Shown: positions 19,001 through 28,916, counted from the first letter of the stretch. The stretch is DNA of 64,000 bases from an uncultured Acidobacteriota bacterium (GCA_937867335.1 CALMKX010000238.1:33545-97544); one strand, 5' to 3'. Program-made: numbers and translations. Notes: a model not told the origin generated them from the sequence alone.

Positions 19001-19030
19001 TTGTCGGCTTTCTCCTGGTCTTGGTAGAGT
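19001..19030 (+). promoter_or_regulatory. Candidate sigma-70 promoter for the ppiD-like gene
   Basis: TTGTCG at 19001-19006 and TAGAGT at 19025-19030 are separated by 18 bp and lie 34 bp upstream of the ATG at 19064. It is the best match in the 145 bp gap between the divergent FecR and peptidyl-prolyl isomerase genes. The assignment is by motif only. Confidence 0.35.
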
Positions 19031-19063
19031 TGCCGGTCCTCGTCGAAAGAGAGAGATCATTCC

Positions 19064-21016
19064 ATGCTCCAGCAACTGCGCGATAACTTCCGTCACCTCA
19101 AATGGACCCTCTGGTTGGTGGTGGCAGCCTTCCTCATCGGCCTGTGGATTCTGCCCGATAGCTGCAGTCGCTTGTCGGCTCGCGACGGCGCGGTGGCGCA
19201 CGTGGGTAGCGACTCTGTCAGCCTGGAAGAGTTCCAGCGGATCTACCGCAACCTGGTGGAGTCGGCCCGAGCCTCCTTCGGCGAGCGGCTCACTCCCGAG
19301 CTCGAAAAGCAGCTCGGGCTCCCGCGGCAGGCCCTCCAGCAACTGATCAACCACAAGATGCTCGCCCAGGAGGCCCGCCGCATGGGTCTCTCGGTCTCGG
19401 ACGAGGAGTTGCGCAGGGCGATCCTCGCGATCCCGGCCTTCAAGGACGAGTCCGGCGCCTTCATCGGCGAGCAGGCCTACCAGGCCACGCTGCGCCGGGC
19501 CCAGTTCCCCTCGATCACGGCCTTCGAGAACTCCATGCGCGAGGACTTGCTGGTGGCCAAGCTGCGCTCGGCGCTCGCGGCCAACGTCTTCGTCTCGGAT
19601 CAACAGGTGGAAGAGCGCTATCGCCACCAGGTCGAGCGGGCGAAGATCCGCTACGTCGAGCTGCCCGCCGCGAACTTCGCGAGCGAAATCACGGTCGCCG
19701 ACGCCGAGCTCGCCCCCTACTTCGAAACCCACAAGGAGGAGTACCGCCGCCCTGAGCAGCGGCTGGTCTCCTACCTCCTGGTCGACCAGAACAAGCTCCG
19801 GGCTTCGCTCGAGGTGCCGGACTCGGATCTCACCGCCTACTACGGGGCCCACAAGGACGAATTCACCCAGCAGGAGCAAGTGCGCGCCCGCCACATCCTG
19901 CTCAAGGTGGACGACAACCGCACAGATGCCGCTGCGCAGCAGCAGATGGCCGCCCTGCGCAAGCGCATCGAAGGCGGAGAGGACTTTGCGGCCGTGGCCA
20001 AAGAGGCCTCCGAGGACCCCGGCTCCAAGGACCGGGGCGGTGATCTCGGCTTCTTCGGCCGTGGCCAGATGGTGCCCGAGTTCGAGCAGGCGGCCTTCGG
20101 CGGCCAGCCCGGCAAGTTGATCGGCCCGGTGAAGACTTCTTTCGGGTATCACCTGATCGAAGTGCTCGGCCGCCGCGAAGGGGGCCTCCGGCCGTTCGAA
20201 GAGGTGAAGAACCTGATCCGCGCCCGGGTGCAGAGCGACCGCGCCCAGGGCGACGCCGAACGCAAGGCGAACGAGCTCGCGGCGAAGATCAAGAAGGATG
20301 GCCTGAAGACCGACGATCAGCTCAAGGGCCTGACCACTGGCTCGACCTACCTCTCCGTGGAAAAGACCAACCCGTTCGGAGCCCAGGATCCGGTGCAGAA
20401 CGTGGGCCGCATTCCCGAGTTCTCGAAGGCAGCCTTCGCGCTCAAGGCGGGCCAGCTCTCGGACCCGGTGAAGATCCCTCGCGGCTGGGCCATCCTCCGC
20501 CTCGACGAAGTGAAGGCTCCGCGCATTCCCGACCTCGCCGAGGTGAACGTTCAGGTTCGCCAGGCGTTGCTTCGCCAGAAGCAGGACGAGCGCGTGATGG
20601 CCCGGCTCGCCGCCGCACGCCAGGAGTTGGCCAGCGGCAAGAGCTTCGATCAGGTCGCCGCGGACCTCAAGGTGGAGGCCAAGCAGAGCGAGGAGTTCGG
20701 CCACGACCAGCCGATCGGCGCCTTGGGCGTTCTGCCTTCGGTTTCGGAGGCCGCCCTCAAGATGAACGTCGGCGAGATCGGCCAGCCCGTGGCGGCCCGC
20801 ACCGGCGGAGTGCTGTTCCAGGTTGCGGATCGCAAGTTCTGGAGCGCGGCAGACTTCGCCCAGAACAAGGAGGCCACCCGGGAGAGCCTGGAGAACGAGG
20901 AAGTGGGCCGGTTGCTTTCCGCCTTGCTCGCCAACCGGCAGCGAGAGCTCGCGCCTACCCGAGACCCCGAGTTCGCCAAGCGCTACGGCCTGGCCGAGGC
21001 CGAGACTCAGGGCTAG
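19064..21016 (+). CDS. PpiD/SurA-type periplasmic peptidyl-prolyl isomerase chaperone
   Basis: A 650-residue protein. A single N-terminal TM helix (LKWTLWLVVAAFLIGLWIL, 13-31) anchors it, followed by a SurA_N-like chaperone domain (VGSDSVSLEEFQRIYRNL ... LINHKMLAQEARRMG). Residues about 270-370 form a parvulin domain (RARHILLKVDDNR ... GGDLGFFGRGQMVPEFE, GPVKTSFGYHLIEV). A second, more degenerate parvulin-like stretch lies at about 430-600. The architecture matches PpiD, which assists folding of proteins leaving Sec. ruvA follows 36 bp downstream. Confidence 0.88.
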   Translation: MLQQLRDNFRHLKWTLWLVVAAFLIGLWILPDSCSRLSARDGAVAHVGSDSVSLEEFQRIYRNLVESARASFGERLTPELEKQLGLPRQALQQLINHKMLAQEARRMGLSVSDEELRRAILAIPAFKDESGAFIGEQAYQATLRRAQFPSITAFENSMREDLLVAKLRSALAANVFVSDQQVEERYRHQVERAKIRYVELPAANFASEITVADAELAPYFETHKEEYRRPEQRLVSYLLVDQNKLRASLEVPDSDLTAYYGAHKDEFTQQEQVRARHILLKVDDNRTDAAAQQQMAALRKRIEGGEDFAAVAKEASEDPGSKDRGGDLGFFGRGQMVPEFEQAAFGGQPGKLIGPVKTSFGYHLIEVLGRREGGLRPFEEVKNLIRARVQSDRAQGDAERKANELAAKIKKDGLKTDDQLKGLTTGSTYLSVEKTNPFGAQDPVQNVGRIPEFSKAAFALKAGQLSDPVKIPRGWAILRLDEVKAPRIPDLAEVNVQVRQALLRQKQDERVMARLAAARQELASGKSFDQVAADLKVEAKQSEEFGHDQPIGALGVLPSVSEAALKMNVGEIGQPVAARTGGVLFQVADRKFWSAADFAQNKEATRESLENEEVGRLLSALLANRQRELAPTRDPEFAKRYGLAEAETQG

Positions 21017-21052
21017 GCCTGAGCCAACCGGCTCGGCCTTGAGCGTGGTTCG

Positions 21053-21643
21053 ATGATCGGCTACCTCAAGGGCACCCCTCTCAGCCTACGCCCCGACGGC
21101 GTGCTGCTCGACGTCGGCGGCGTGGGCTACACGGTGGCCATTCCCCTCTCCACCTACTACGAGATCGAACGCAGCGGCCAGCGCGCGCCGATCGGGCTCT
21201 TTGTCCATACCCATCTGCGCGAGGACGAGCTCTCCCTCTACGGTTTCTGGACCGAGCGGGAGAAATTGTTGTTCGAGAAGCTGATCACCGTTTCGGGAAT
21301 CGGCCCCCGACTCGCGAGGGTGATTCTCTCGGGCATGGCCCCCGAGGAGCTGGCGGCGGCGATCCAGTCCGGCGAGGCCGGCCGCCTCACCCGGATCCCC
21401 GGCGTGGGCAAGCGGACGGCCGAGCGGCTCGTGGTCGAGCTCCGCGAGCGGCTTGACGAGCTTGGCGCGGCTTCGGCGCCTCGTAGCACGGAGGCCGACC
21501 GGGATGTGGTATCGGCACTGGTCAATCTGGGATACAAAGCTCCCCTCGCCGAGGCCGCCGTGGGTGAAGCCCGGCGCGCTTCGCCGGAGGCGGAGTTCCA
21601 CGAACTCCTGCGCGCGAGCCTGGCTCGCCTCGCTCGGGCGTAG
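21053..21643 (+). CDS. ruvA: Holliday junction branch migration protein RuvA
   Basis: A 196-residue RuvA: OB-fold domain (MIGYLKGTPLSLRPDGVLLD, 1-62), two helix-hairpin-helix motifs (VSGIGPRLARVIL and IPGVGKRTAERLVVEL) that hold the junction arms, a linker and the small C-terminal domain that contacts RuvB (DVVSALVNLGYKAPLAEAAV). It tetramerises on four-way junctions. ruvC is not present nearby, and ruvB is 413 bp downstream with a small gene between. Confidence 0.95.
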   Translation: MIGYLKGTPLSLRPDGVLLDVGGVGYTVAIPLSTYYEIERSGQRAPIGLFVHTHLREDELSLYGFWTEREKLLFEKLITVSGIGPRLARVILSGMAPEELAAAIQSGEAGRLTRIPGVGKRTAERLVVELRERLDELGAASAPRSTEADRDVVSALVNLGYKAPLAEAAVGEARRASPEAEFHELLRASLARLARA

Positions 21644-21763
21644 GAAAAGGGCGACGAGGCTCCATTCCCGTTCGGGCCTGAACTGCCACCTCGACGCTGG
21701 CCTTACCGTCTGCGCTAAGATTGTGGATCTGCTAGTCCCAACACGGGCCGGCTCTCTTCGACG

Positions 21764-22024
21764 ATGACCACGAGCAAGACGTCCGGTCGGCTCGCTGAGT
21801 TCCTCGACTCGGTGCGCCCGCAGATCGAGGAGATCTTCGTGCGCCACAGCGTGCTGCCCGAGCGCGCTTCGGAGATCCTCTCGGACACTCTGGCGATCCT
21901 GGTCTGGCGCTGGGAAGCGATCCGTAACCGCGAGGCCTGGCTGCTGGCGATGATCGAGCGCAAGGCGCGAGCCTCGGCGACCGACCGACCGGCCCAGCCC
22001 TGGGAGGACGACATCGCCACCTGA
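21764..22024 (+). CDS. Small protein resembling an isolated sigma-70 region 2
   Basis: An 86-residue protein. Residues about 20-70 ([18 protein letters not shown] then [20 protein letters not shown]) follow the pattern of ECF sigma factor region 2, in which acidic residues precede a W-rich helix ending in an AWL segment and basic residues. Region 4 is absent, so it cannot be a normal ECF factor by itself. It sits on the same strand between ruvA and ruvB, separated by 120 and 32 bp. It may be a truncated sigma factor, an RNA polymerase-binding regulator, or an unrelated helical protein. Confidence 0.5.
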   Translation: MTTSKTSGRLAEFLDSVRPQIEEIFVRHSVLPERASEILSDTLAILVWRWEAIRNREAWLLAMIERKARASATDRPAQPWEDDIAT

Positions 22025-22056
22025 TTCGCCGCGCGCTGGTAGACTCCGCTCTCGCC

Positions 22057-23082
22057 ATGCCGTCCGAGCACCGTATCCTGTCCTCGCAGCCGCTCGCCGA
22101 GGACGTCGGGCTCGAGCAGTCCCTGCGCCCACGCCAGCTCGCCGAGTACGTGGGGCAAGAGAAGCTGGTGGAGAACCTCAAGGTCTTCATCCAGGCCGCC
22201 CGAGCCCGCCAGGAGGTGCTGGACCACGTGCTGCTCTTCGGTCCGCCCGGCCTGGGCAAGACCACTCTCGCCCACATCATCGCCCGCTCCATGGAGGTGC
22301 CGCTCAAGACCACCTCCGGCCCGGTGCTGGAGAAGGCCGGCGACCTGGCGGCGATCCTCACCAACCTCGCTCCGGGCGAAGTGCTGTTCATCGACGAGAT
22401 CCACCGCCTGGGCCCGACCGTGGAAGAAGTGCTCTACCCGGCCCTCGAGGACTTCCACATCGACCTGATCATCGGTCAGGGGCCGGCGGCCCGCACTCTC
22501 CGGCACCCGCTGCCGCGCTTCACCCTGGTGGGCGCTACCACCCGCGCCGGCCTGATCACCGCACCGCTGCGGGCCCGCTTCGGCATCGTGCATCGCCTGG
22601 ACTTTTACCGGCCGGAAGAGCTGCTCAAAATCATCGTGCGCTCGGCCGGCCTCCTGGGAATCCCGATCGACTCGGCCGGGGCCGCCGAGATCGCCCGGCG
22701 CAGCCGCGGCACCCCGCGCATCGCCAACCGCCTGCTGCGTCGGGTTCGGGACTTCGCGGAAGTGGCCGGCGAGGGCAAGATCGACCTTGGCATGGCGCGC
22801 AAAGCCCTTGCTTTGCTCGAGGTGGATGAGCACGGCTTCGACGAACTCGACCGCAAGATCCTCTCCACGCTGATCGAGCACTACGGCGGCGGGCCGGCCG
22901 GCATCCAGGCCCTGGCCGCCACGGTGGGCGAGGATCGCGGCACTCTCGAGGACCTCTACGAGCCCTTCCTCATCCAGGAAGGCTTTCTCCAGCGCACACC
23001 GCGGGGCCGCGTAGCCACCCGGCGCGCCTACGCGCATCTCGGGTACGCGCCGCCGGCCGGTAGCACAGGGAGCCTTTTTTGA
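22057..23082 (+). CDS. ruvB: Holliday junction branch migration helicase RuvB
   Basis: A 341-residue AAA+ motor. Walker [14 protein letters not shown] and Walker [11 protein letters not shown] are intact, with the sensor region [20 protein letters not shown] and the C-terminal winged helix ([30 protein letters not shown], a family hallmark, split over two strands and a helix). It drives branch migration with RuvA. The stop overlaps the TTG start of the next gene (TTGA). Confidence 0.96.
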   Translation: MPSEHRILSSQPLAEDVGLEQSLRPRQLAEYVGQEKLVENLKVFIQAARARQEVLDHVLLFGPPGLGKTTLAHIIARSMEVPLKTTSGPVLEKAGDLAAILTNLAPGEVLFIDEIHRLGPTVEEVLYPALEDFHIDLIIGQGPAARTLRHPLPRFTLVGATTRAGLITAPLRARFGIVHRLDFYRPEELLKIIVRSAGLLGIPIDSAGAAEIARRSRGTPRIANRLLRRVRDFAEVAGEGKIDLGMARKALALLEVDEHGFDELDRKILSTLIEHYGGGPAGIQALAATVGEDRGTLEDLYEPFLIQEGFLQRTPRGRVATRRAYAHLGYAPPAGSTGSLF

Positions 23083-25169
23083 GCGGTCCGGATCTCTCCG
23101 CCCTCTTCTCGCCGCGCTCGGTGGCGGTGATCGGCGCCTCGCGCCGGCGCGACTCGATCGGCTTCGCGCTGGTGCGCAACCTGCTCGACGCCGAGTTCTC
23201 GGGCACCATCTTCCCGGTGAACCCCCATGCGCAGGTGATCCTCTGCCTCAAATGCTACCCGTCGATCTCGGCCGTACCGGACCCGGTGGACCTCGCCGTG
23301 GTGGCGGTGCCCAAGGCTTCCGTCCAGGAAGCCGTGGAGGAATGCTTGACCCGGGGCGTCAAAGGCCTGGTGGTGATCACCGCCGGCTTCGCCGAGACCG
23401 GCGAGGAGGGTGCCGAGCGGGAGAATTTGCTGCGCGACACCGTTCGCCAAGCCGGGGCGCGCATGGTGGGCCCGAACTGCATGGGCATCATCAACACCCA
23501 CGCCGGCGTGCAGCTCAACGCCACCTTCGCCCCCAACCACGCCCTGCCCGGCGCGCTGGGCTTCGTGAGCCAGAGCGGCGCCCTCGGCGTGGCGATCCTG
23601 AACCTCGCCTCGGACCTCGGCGTGGGGCTCACGCACTTCGTCTCGATGGGCAACAAGGCGGACGTCTCCGGCAACGACCTCCTCGAGTTCTGGGAGCACG
23701 ATCCGGAAACCCGCATCATCGGCATGTACCTCGAGTCCTTCGGCAACCCGCGGCGGTTCATCGAGATCGCCGAGCGGGTCTCCGAGAAGAAGCCGATCCT
23801 GCTGGTCAAGTCCGGCCGCACCGCAGAGGGTGCCCGGGCTGCTTCCAGCCACACAGGAGCTCTCGCCGGGCCCGACGTCACCATCTCGGCTCTGCTCGAC
23901 CAATGCGGCGTGCTGCGGGCGGACACCATCGACGACCTCTTCGACGCCGCCCGCGCCTTCGACCGCTGTCCCATGCCGGAAGGGGATCGGGTGGCCATCG
24001 TCACCAACGCCGGAGGCCCGGCGATCATGGCCACGGACGCCTGCGTCAACCTCGGGCTCAAGATGGCCCAGCTCGCACCGGCCACTCGCACAGCCCTCGC
24101 CGCCTTCCTGCCGCCCGAGGCGAGCCTCGCCAACCCGGTGGACATGATCGCCTCGGCCAACGAGGAGAGCTACCGCAAGAGCCTCGAGCTGGTGCTGGCG
24201 GATCCCGGCGTAGACATGGTGATGGTGGTGAACGTCACCCCTCTGCTCTCGAACCCGATGGCCATCTACGACGCCATCGCCGCCGTGGCCACGGCGAGCG
24301 CGAAGCCCGTCTTGGCCGTGATCATGGCCACCGATGAGTTCTACGAGGAGATCCAGCGGCGGCCCGGCCAGCCGCCGGTGTACCGCTTCCCGGAGTCCGC
24401 CGCTCGGGCCATGGCCAAGGTGGTGCGCTACGCCGCCTGGCGCCGCCGTCCGCACCTGCCGCCCCCGGAGCTCGCCCTCGACCACGCGGGGATCCGCGCC
24501 ATCCTGGATGCGGCGCCGACTGGCTATTTGCCAGGGGTTGAAGCGTTCCGCCTGCTCGCCTGTGCGGGAATCCCCTGCGTGGGCCTCGAGGCGGCGGCGA
24601 GCCCGGAAGAGGCCGTTGCCGTGGCTGCGCGACTGGGCTTCCCCGCGGTGGTCAAGGCCGAAACGCCCGGCCTGGTCCACAAGACCGAGTTCGGTGCCGT
24701 GGCCCTGGACCTCGAGGACGAGGCCGCGGTGCTCGCCGCCTGCCAGAGTATGTCCCGGCGAGTGACCGAGGCCGGCCTTCCCGAGCCGAGCTACCTGGTG
24801 CAGCGCTTCGCCCGCGGCGGCCATGAGGTGATCTTCGGCCTGGCGAGCGACCCTCGCTTCGGCCCCACGCTGATGTTCGGACTGGGTGGCAAGTACGTCG
24901 AGGTGTTCCGGGACGTCCGCTTCGGAGTGCCGCCGCTCTCCGCCTACGACGCCGGCGAGATGGTGCGAGGCATCCGCGGCATCCGGCTCCTGACCGGCGT
25001 CCGCGGCGAGCCCGCAGCCGACCTCGAGCTCCTGCAGGAGATTCTCCTGCGCCTCGCGACTCTCGCCGACCACTACCCCGAGATCGCCGAACTCGACATC
25101 AACCCTTTCCTCACCAGCCCCCCAGGCCAACCCTCCCTCGCCCTCGACGTGCGAGTGCGCAAGAGCTGA
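23079..25169 (+). CDS. NDP-forming acyl-/acetyl-CoA synthetase (fused alpha-beta type)
   Basis: A 696-residue fused protein. The N-terminal CoA-binding Rossmann domain ([15 protein letters not shown] ... IFPVNPHA) is followed by succinyl-CoA ligase-like domains with the phosphohistidine loop SSHTGALAG (His258), and the C-terminal ATP-grasp domain starts near 480 ([20 protein letters not shown] ... [20 protein letters not shown]). Enzymes of this family make ATP or GTP from acyl-CoA plus NDP and phosphate, or run in reverse to activate acids; some are acetyltransferase-related PatZ/Pka proteins, but no GNAT domain is present here. The acid substrate is not predictable. Translation is coupled to ruvB. 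Confidence 0.85.
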   Translation: MSGPDLSALFSPRSVAVIGASRRRDSIGFALVRNLLDAEFSGTIFPVNPHAQVILCLKCYPSISAVPDPVDLAVVAVPKASVQEAVEECLTRGVKGLVVITAGFAETGEEGAERENLLRDTVRQAGARMVGPNCMGIINTHAGVQLNATFAPNHALPGALGFVSQSGALGVAILNLASDLGVGLTHFVSMGNKADVSGNDLLEFWEHDPETRIIGMYLESFGNPRRFIEIAERVSEKKPILLVKSGRTAEGARAASSHTGALAGPDVTISALLDQCGVLRADTIDDLFDAARAFDRCPMPEGDRVAIVTNAGGPAIMATDACVNLGLKMAQLAPATRTALAAFLPPEASLANPVDMIASANEESYRKSLELVLADPGVDMVMVVNVTPLLSNPMAIYDAIAAVATASAKPVLAVIMATDEFYEEIQRRPGQPPVYRFPESAARAMAKVVRYAAWRRRPHLPPPELALDHAGIRAILDAAPTGYLPGVEAFRLLACAGIPCVGLEAAASPEEAVAVAARLGFPAVVKAETPGLVHKTEFGAVALDLEDEAAVLAACQSMSRRVTEAGLPEPSYLVQRFARGGHEVIFGLASDPRFGPTLMFGLGGKYVEVFRDVRFGVPPLSAYDAGEMVRGIRGIRLLTGVRGEPAADLELLQEILLRLATLADHYPEIAELDINPFLTSPPGQPSLALDVRVRKS

Positions 25170-25204
25170 GCCCGATCTCGGCAGGCCGGGTCAGGGTTGC
25201 GTCT

Positions 25205-27883
25205 TCAGTTGGCTTTGGCTCGAATCATGGGCCCTTCTTGACCTGGGCCCTCGCCAGGCCAGCTTGTCGCCTCAACCTCACCCCTGAGCCTCCTCAGTTC
25301 TCCAGTCCAGCGACCGAGGCGGATATCGTTGTGAATCTTCTGAGCCGCGGTGAGTGCTTCGGCTGCCGCTTCTCGATCCCGTCTTTGAAGCGAGAGGCGG
25401 CACAATCCCAGGTGCGCCTCGCAGCTAGCCGGCAACATGCCGATCCTCGACGAGACTGAGAGGGAACGGTGGAAGTCGCTTTCGGCTGAGTCGAGCTCCC
25501 CCAGGAGTGTCAGGAGCCGCGCACGAAGGATCAAGGCTCGGGTTTCCAGCTCCGGCCTACTCCGCGCCGAAAAGGCAGCGGCCGCCGAGTCGAGACCGGC
25601 GAGAGCTTCGCTCAGAAGAGGCCGATACTCGGTTGGGCTCACAGGGGAACCAAGGGCGAGCCCTAGCCGAGCCCGAGCCCGCACCAGGAGGTGGAGCTCT
25701 CCATCCAGCGGCGCCCCGGGGGGCTTGGAGTGCTCCTCCCCCAGTCGGCCCTGCGACTCGCTGAGCTCCCGAAGGATGTCCAGGCTGCGCTCTCTTAGCC
25801 GGGAGAGAGCGTGGGAAGGCAGCGGAGCGCGCCCGAGCAGTTCGCAGGCCACCTCCAGCCCTCGGTCCAGTGATACGAGCTCTACCTTCCTTGCGCGAGA
25901 AAAGAGCTCCTGTTGATGGCCGAGCGGCAACACGTCGGCCCGGGCGAGCGCCTCGACGGCGGGCTCGAGCTCGCCCGCTTGGAGCAAGGCGGCCGCCTCC
26001 AGGGAGCGGGCGGTGGCGAGCAGGTTAGGGTCCCCGAGCTCCAGCATCAGCTCGACCGCCTCGCGCGCTTCCCCAACCGCTTCCGCTCTGCCCACGAGCA
26101 GGCTCGTCTCTGCGAGCCGCAGCGCCGTGTCGATGCTCCTGGTGTCTGGGGCTCCTCCGACTGCCTTGGCAGGAGCTTTCGCTTTGGCCGCGGCCCACAC
26201 TTTGTAGGCCGCTTCGAGCCTTCCGGCCCGGCCCAAGAACTCCGCGGTGCTCACCAAGAGCTGATGCCCTTGAGCTGGCGACAGGCCCGCGTTGGGAGTC
26301 TCCCAGGGCCGGTCGAAGAAGCTCGCCAATACCTCGGCCTCCAACTCCAACGAGTGGTCGAGAGGGAGGTCGCCGCTCGCCAAATAGGGCTTGAGCTTCT
26401 TGATGTAGAGCTCGTCGATGGCCCAGTGCACCAAGTGGGCAGCGCGTGCGTGTTTGGCGGCAGCGCAGACTGTTTCCGCGTCGAGTTCTGTTCGGGCCGG
26501 GCCAGGTACTAGAGCTGAGATGTGCTTGAGGACCTTCTCGCAGGCTCCGCGCGAGTCGGCGGGGCTCTCTTCGGCGAATGCTGCGAGGACGTGTTCTTGG
26601 AGCAGCCTCGGGAGGGTAAGTCGGTACGTTGTCAGGCCCACCTGGGAGATGACCTTCCGGCGGCAGAGCTTCGAGATGGTGAGGTTCCATTGGTCTTGGC
26701 TCATCTCGATGACGGCTTCGTTCAGGCCTTTGATTCGCTCGCGACGCCGGATGTCCTCGATAGACCGCTCCGTAGCGAAGGGGTCGAGCATCGAGGTGAT
26801 TCGCAACGCCTGGTGCTCAGCCGGTGTCAATCCCTGCGTTGCGGCCAGGCAAAGCTCCCTCGCCCGCAGGCTCTCCTCGAGATTCTCGGCAATCTCGCGG
26901 ATCGAGGTCTCGCTCCACCACCTCCAGTCTCTTCCTCTGGCCTCTGCCAGGTAACGGCCCATAAGACTCAGAGAGTAGGGGTGTCCACCCAGGTGCTTGG
27001 CGATGCGATGCGCCGTCGCTTCTGGCACCTCAAGGTTGTAGCGTCGTAGCAGCTCGGCGGCCTCCCTTGTCCCGAGTTCGGGCAGGGCCAAGACACTCGT
27101 CTTGGACGTGCCGAGTTCTTCGAACTCTTGTGTTGGTGACCGAGTGGTGAGCACGACCATCGCCTGGCTCTCGCGGGCGACTCTGGAGAGAAAGGTCCTC
27201 AGCAGTGGCTGGTCTCGGCTCCGGCTGCCCGCAACGGCTGCTGGCGACTGCAAGGGCTCGACGGCATCCAGTACTAGCACCGCCTTTCGCCCCTGGAGTA
27301 CGTCCAAGACCTCTCGGACGAGTTCGCTTCCGCTCAGGCCCTCGAGCGCTGTTTCGCCCGCCAGTTCCAGCACACTGCGCAAGCAAGCCTGTAGCTCGCC
27401 CTCCGGTGACGCATCGCGCGCCCTGCGGAACGTCCAGCCGAGGACCAGCTCTGCTCCCTTCCAGTCCTCTGCGCCGAGCTCGGCGAGCCACTGGTCAACA
27501 AGAGCTGTCTTGCCTATGCCACCGATGCCCGTGACGGCGACGATCCTGACTGCCCCCTCCTGTAGAGCGCTGTCGAGGTTGCGGAGTTCGCTCAGCCGCC
27601 CGACGAGGGGTCTCCCTGGGGCCTCGAGCTCGCCTAGATCCACCTTGGGCCGGGTCGAGGACTCGCTGACCAGCGAGGCTTGGACTTCGCTATCCGGAAT
27701 GCCAAGAGCCCGACCCAGGCGAGACAGCGTCGCCGGCTGGAGTCGGTCCAACGTGCCCGACAGCAGCTTCGAGATCGTCGACTGGGACACGCCCGTCTGG
27801 CGTGCGAGCTCGGATTGCGAGAGCTCGTTGTTGATCAGGTGACTCGCTACTGCCTTGGCCAGGCTGTCGAGAGTGCTCTTCAC
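25205..27883 (-). CDS. HTH (XRE)-STAND NTPase with TPR-like C-terminus
   Basis: About 892 residues from GTG 27883; TTG 27889, giving TTGA overlap with the upstream stop, is equally possible. Residues 21-61 are an XRE helix-turn-helix (LSQSELARQTGVSQSTISKL). A STAND/NB-ARC-like ATPase follows: Walker A GIGGIGKTA (119-127), Walker B AVLVLDAVEP (Asp206), sensor-like MVVLTTRSP (242-250) and GGHPYSLSLMG (299-309). Residues about 480-880 are Leu/Ala/Glu-rich helical repeats consistent with TPRs. STAND proteins are ligand-triggered switches used in transcription control and in anti-phage defence. There is no recognisable nuclease, protease or TIR effector, so a signal-responsive regulator is the simpler reading. 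It is co-transcribed with the small membrane gene upstream. Confidence 0.75.
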   Translation of the reverse strand: MKSTLDSLAKAVASHLINNELSQSELARQTGVSQSTISKLLSGTLDRLQPATLSRLGRALGIPDSEVQASLVSESSTRPKVDLGELEAPGRPLVGRLSELRNLDSALQEGAVRIVAVTGIGGIGKTALVDQWLAELGAEDWKGAELVLGWTFRRARDASPEGELQACLRSVLELAGETALEGLSGSELVREVLDVLQGRKAVLVLDAVEPLQSPAAVAGSRSRDQPLLRTFLSRVARESQAMVVLTTRSPTQEFEELGTSKTSVLALPELGTREAAELLRRYNLEVPEATAHRIAKHLGGHPYSLSLMGRYLAEARGRDWRWWSETSIREIAENLEESLRARELCLAATQGLTPAEHQALRITSMLDPFATERSIEDIRRRERIKGLNEAVIEMSQDQWNLTISKLCRRKVISQVGLTTYRLTLPRLLQEHVLAAFAEESPADSRGACEKVLKHISALVPGPARTELDAETVCAAAKHARAAHLVHWAIDELYIKKLKPYLASGDLPLDHSLELEAEVLASFFDRPWETPNAGLSPAQGHQLLVSTAEFLGRAGRLEAAYKVWAAAKAKAPAKAVGGAPDTRSIDTALRLAETSLLVGRAEAVGEAREAVELMLELGDPNLLATARSLEAAALLQAGELEPAVEALARADVLPLGHQQELFSRARKVELVSLDRGLEVACELLGRAPLPSHALSRLRERSLDILRELSESQGRLGEEHSKPPGAPLDGELHLLVRARARLGLALGSPVSPTEYRPLLSEALAGLDSAAAAFSARSRPELETRALILRARLLTLLGELDSAESDFHRSLSVSSRIGMLPASCEAHLGLCRLSLQRRDREAAAEALTAAQKIHNDIRLGRWTGELRRLRGEVEATSWPGEGPGQEGPMIRAKAN

Positions 27884-27885
27884 GG

Positions 27886-28221
27886 TCAACGCCGAATGTA
27901 GACCTTCTGAACGCCTTCCTTGGGTCGCTCGACTGTGAAAGAGCCGATCTCGACCCACTCGCCGGAGCGAATCGAGATCTGCTCTCCCACCAGGCGCCCG
28001 GGAAGTTGAGCTATCCCTCTCAGGTCCGGCTTGCAATCGGAGCCGTCTGGGGCGAGCAGGACCACGTCTGACACGGGCTTACCGGCTCGGTCCAGAAGGC
28101 ACACACTTACAGGCGATGGCTCGAGCCATTTCTTTGGGACGACTCCTAGAGCTGCGAGCCCGGCAAACAAAGCGCCGATAGCGCCTATTGCCACCCAGTT
28201 GAGACGGAAGCGCCTTTCCAT
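27886..28221 (-). CDS. Small single-TM protein with a carboxypeptidase-regulatory-like beta domain
   Basis: A 111-residue protein with a basic N-terminus (MERRFRLN), one TM helix (about 9-30) and a beta-rich tail (VSVCLLDRAGKPVSDVVLLA ... GIAQLPGRLVGEQISIRSGE) whose spacing resembles carboxypeptidase-regulatory/Ig-like domains. The positive-inside rule predicts the beta domain is outside the cytoplasm. It lies 2 bp ahead of, or overlaps, the STAND ATPase gene and is first in the operon behind the promoter at 28295-28323. A sensing or surface-display role for the STAND switch is possible but inferred. Confidence 0.6.
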   Translation of the reverse strand: MERRFRLNWVAIGAIGALFAGLAALGVVPKKWLEPSPVSVCLLDRAGKPVSDVVLLAPDGSDCKPDLRGIAQLPGRLVGEQISIRSGEWVEIGSFTVERPKEGVQKVYIRR

Positions 28222-28294
28222 CTTTCGGCACCTCTTGGTGTCAGAGTGAACTGCCTTTCTTGGCCATCAATATCGTCGAGGAATAAGTGGAATG

Positions 28295-28323
28295 ATAGTA
28301 ATTGAGGCGAGCAGTCTCGTCAA
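28295..28323 (-). promoter_or_regulatory. Sigma-70-type promoter for the STAND operon
   Basis: On the minus strand TTGACG (28323-28318) and TACTAT (28300-28295) are exactly 17 bp apart, about 74 bp upstream of the ATG at 28221. The surrounding bases are clearly richer in A/T than the rest of the window. It is one of the best promoter matches seen here. Confidence 0.6.
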
Positions 28324-28870
28324 GGCCTGATTGAGACCATCTGCGCTTTGGCTTGTGCGATAGCCCTGGTCGCGGCGCCCGCGGCCCGCTTCCCAGCTAC
28401 GCGCCCGCGCTCGATCCAGAGGCTCTCAGCTTGCTCGAACTCCCGCGGACTTTCAGTCCTGTAGGAGCTGTCTTGATAACAACGCTCAGCCGGCGGGTAA
28501 TCGGTTGTGCGAAAAGGCGTGGCGCCAGGCTGCTTCAGCGCCGCGCCAAGGCTAACCTTGACTGGGTCTATCACTCGAGATGGGGCCCTGAATCCGGCTC
28601 AGCCGGCTCTTCCGGGTAGGGGAAATCAGGGGCGGACCCAGCCAGGCTCAAATGTTCCTTGCTCCAGCCGTGACGAGCTTCCGGGTTCTCCCCATGGCCT
28701 TGACGCGAGTCTGCGACTTCATCGGCCCCTTCGAGCCGGTTGGTTCGCGGGGGCTTCACGGGCCGGCTGCCTCTGCTGGCGACGGGCTTGGTACTCACCG
28801 ATGTGTCTTCCCCCAACCTCTGGGCTAATTGCCAGTTTTCTCCGGTCAGGAAGGGCACCTCAGGAAGGCC
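28324..28870. other. Gene-poor interval between the STAND operon and the BNR gene
   Basis: About 550 bp with no gene I can support. Two short minus-strand frames touch by a GTGA overlap at 28571-28574 (95 residues at 28571-28858 and 84 residues at 28320-28574). Their products are low in hydrophobic core residues and match nothing recognised, and plus-strand frames overlap them. No tRNA, repeat or attachment-site pattern was found. It may be the decayed remains of a gene or of the upstream end of the STAND island. Confidence 0.4.
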
Positions 28871-28906
28871 CGAGCCCCCGGGAGCTGGAACTCTCCCGAG
28901 GGCTCG
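28871..28906 (-). terminator. Hairpin terminator after the BNR gene
   Basis: CGAGCCCCCGGGAG (28871-28884) and CTCCCGAGGGCTCG (28893-28906) form a 14 bp stem with one mismatch and an 8-base loop, 11 bp past the stop of the minus-strand BNR gene. No clear U-run follows, so it may be an intrinsic-like or RNA-stabilising structure. Confidence 0.5.
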
Positions 28907-28916
28907 ATGGGGTGGC

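Noticed and set aside
28320..28858. Two short minus-strand frames as real genes
   Set aside because: The GTGA overlap is suggestive, but the products look unstructured and no ribosome site or family was found; they are described as part of the gene-poor interval.
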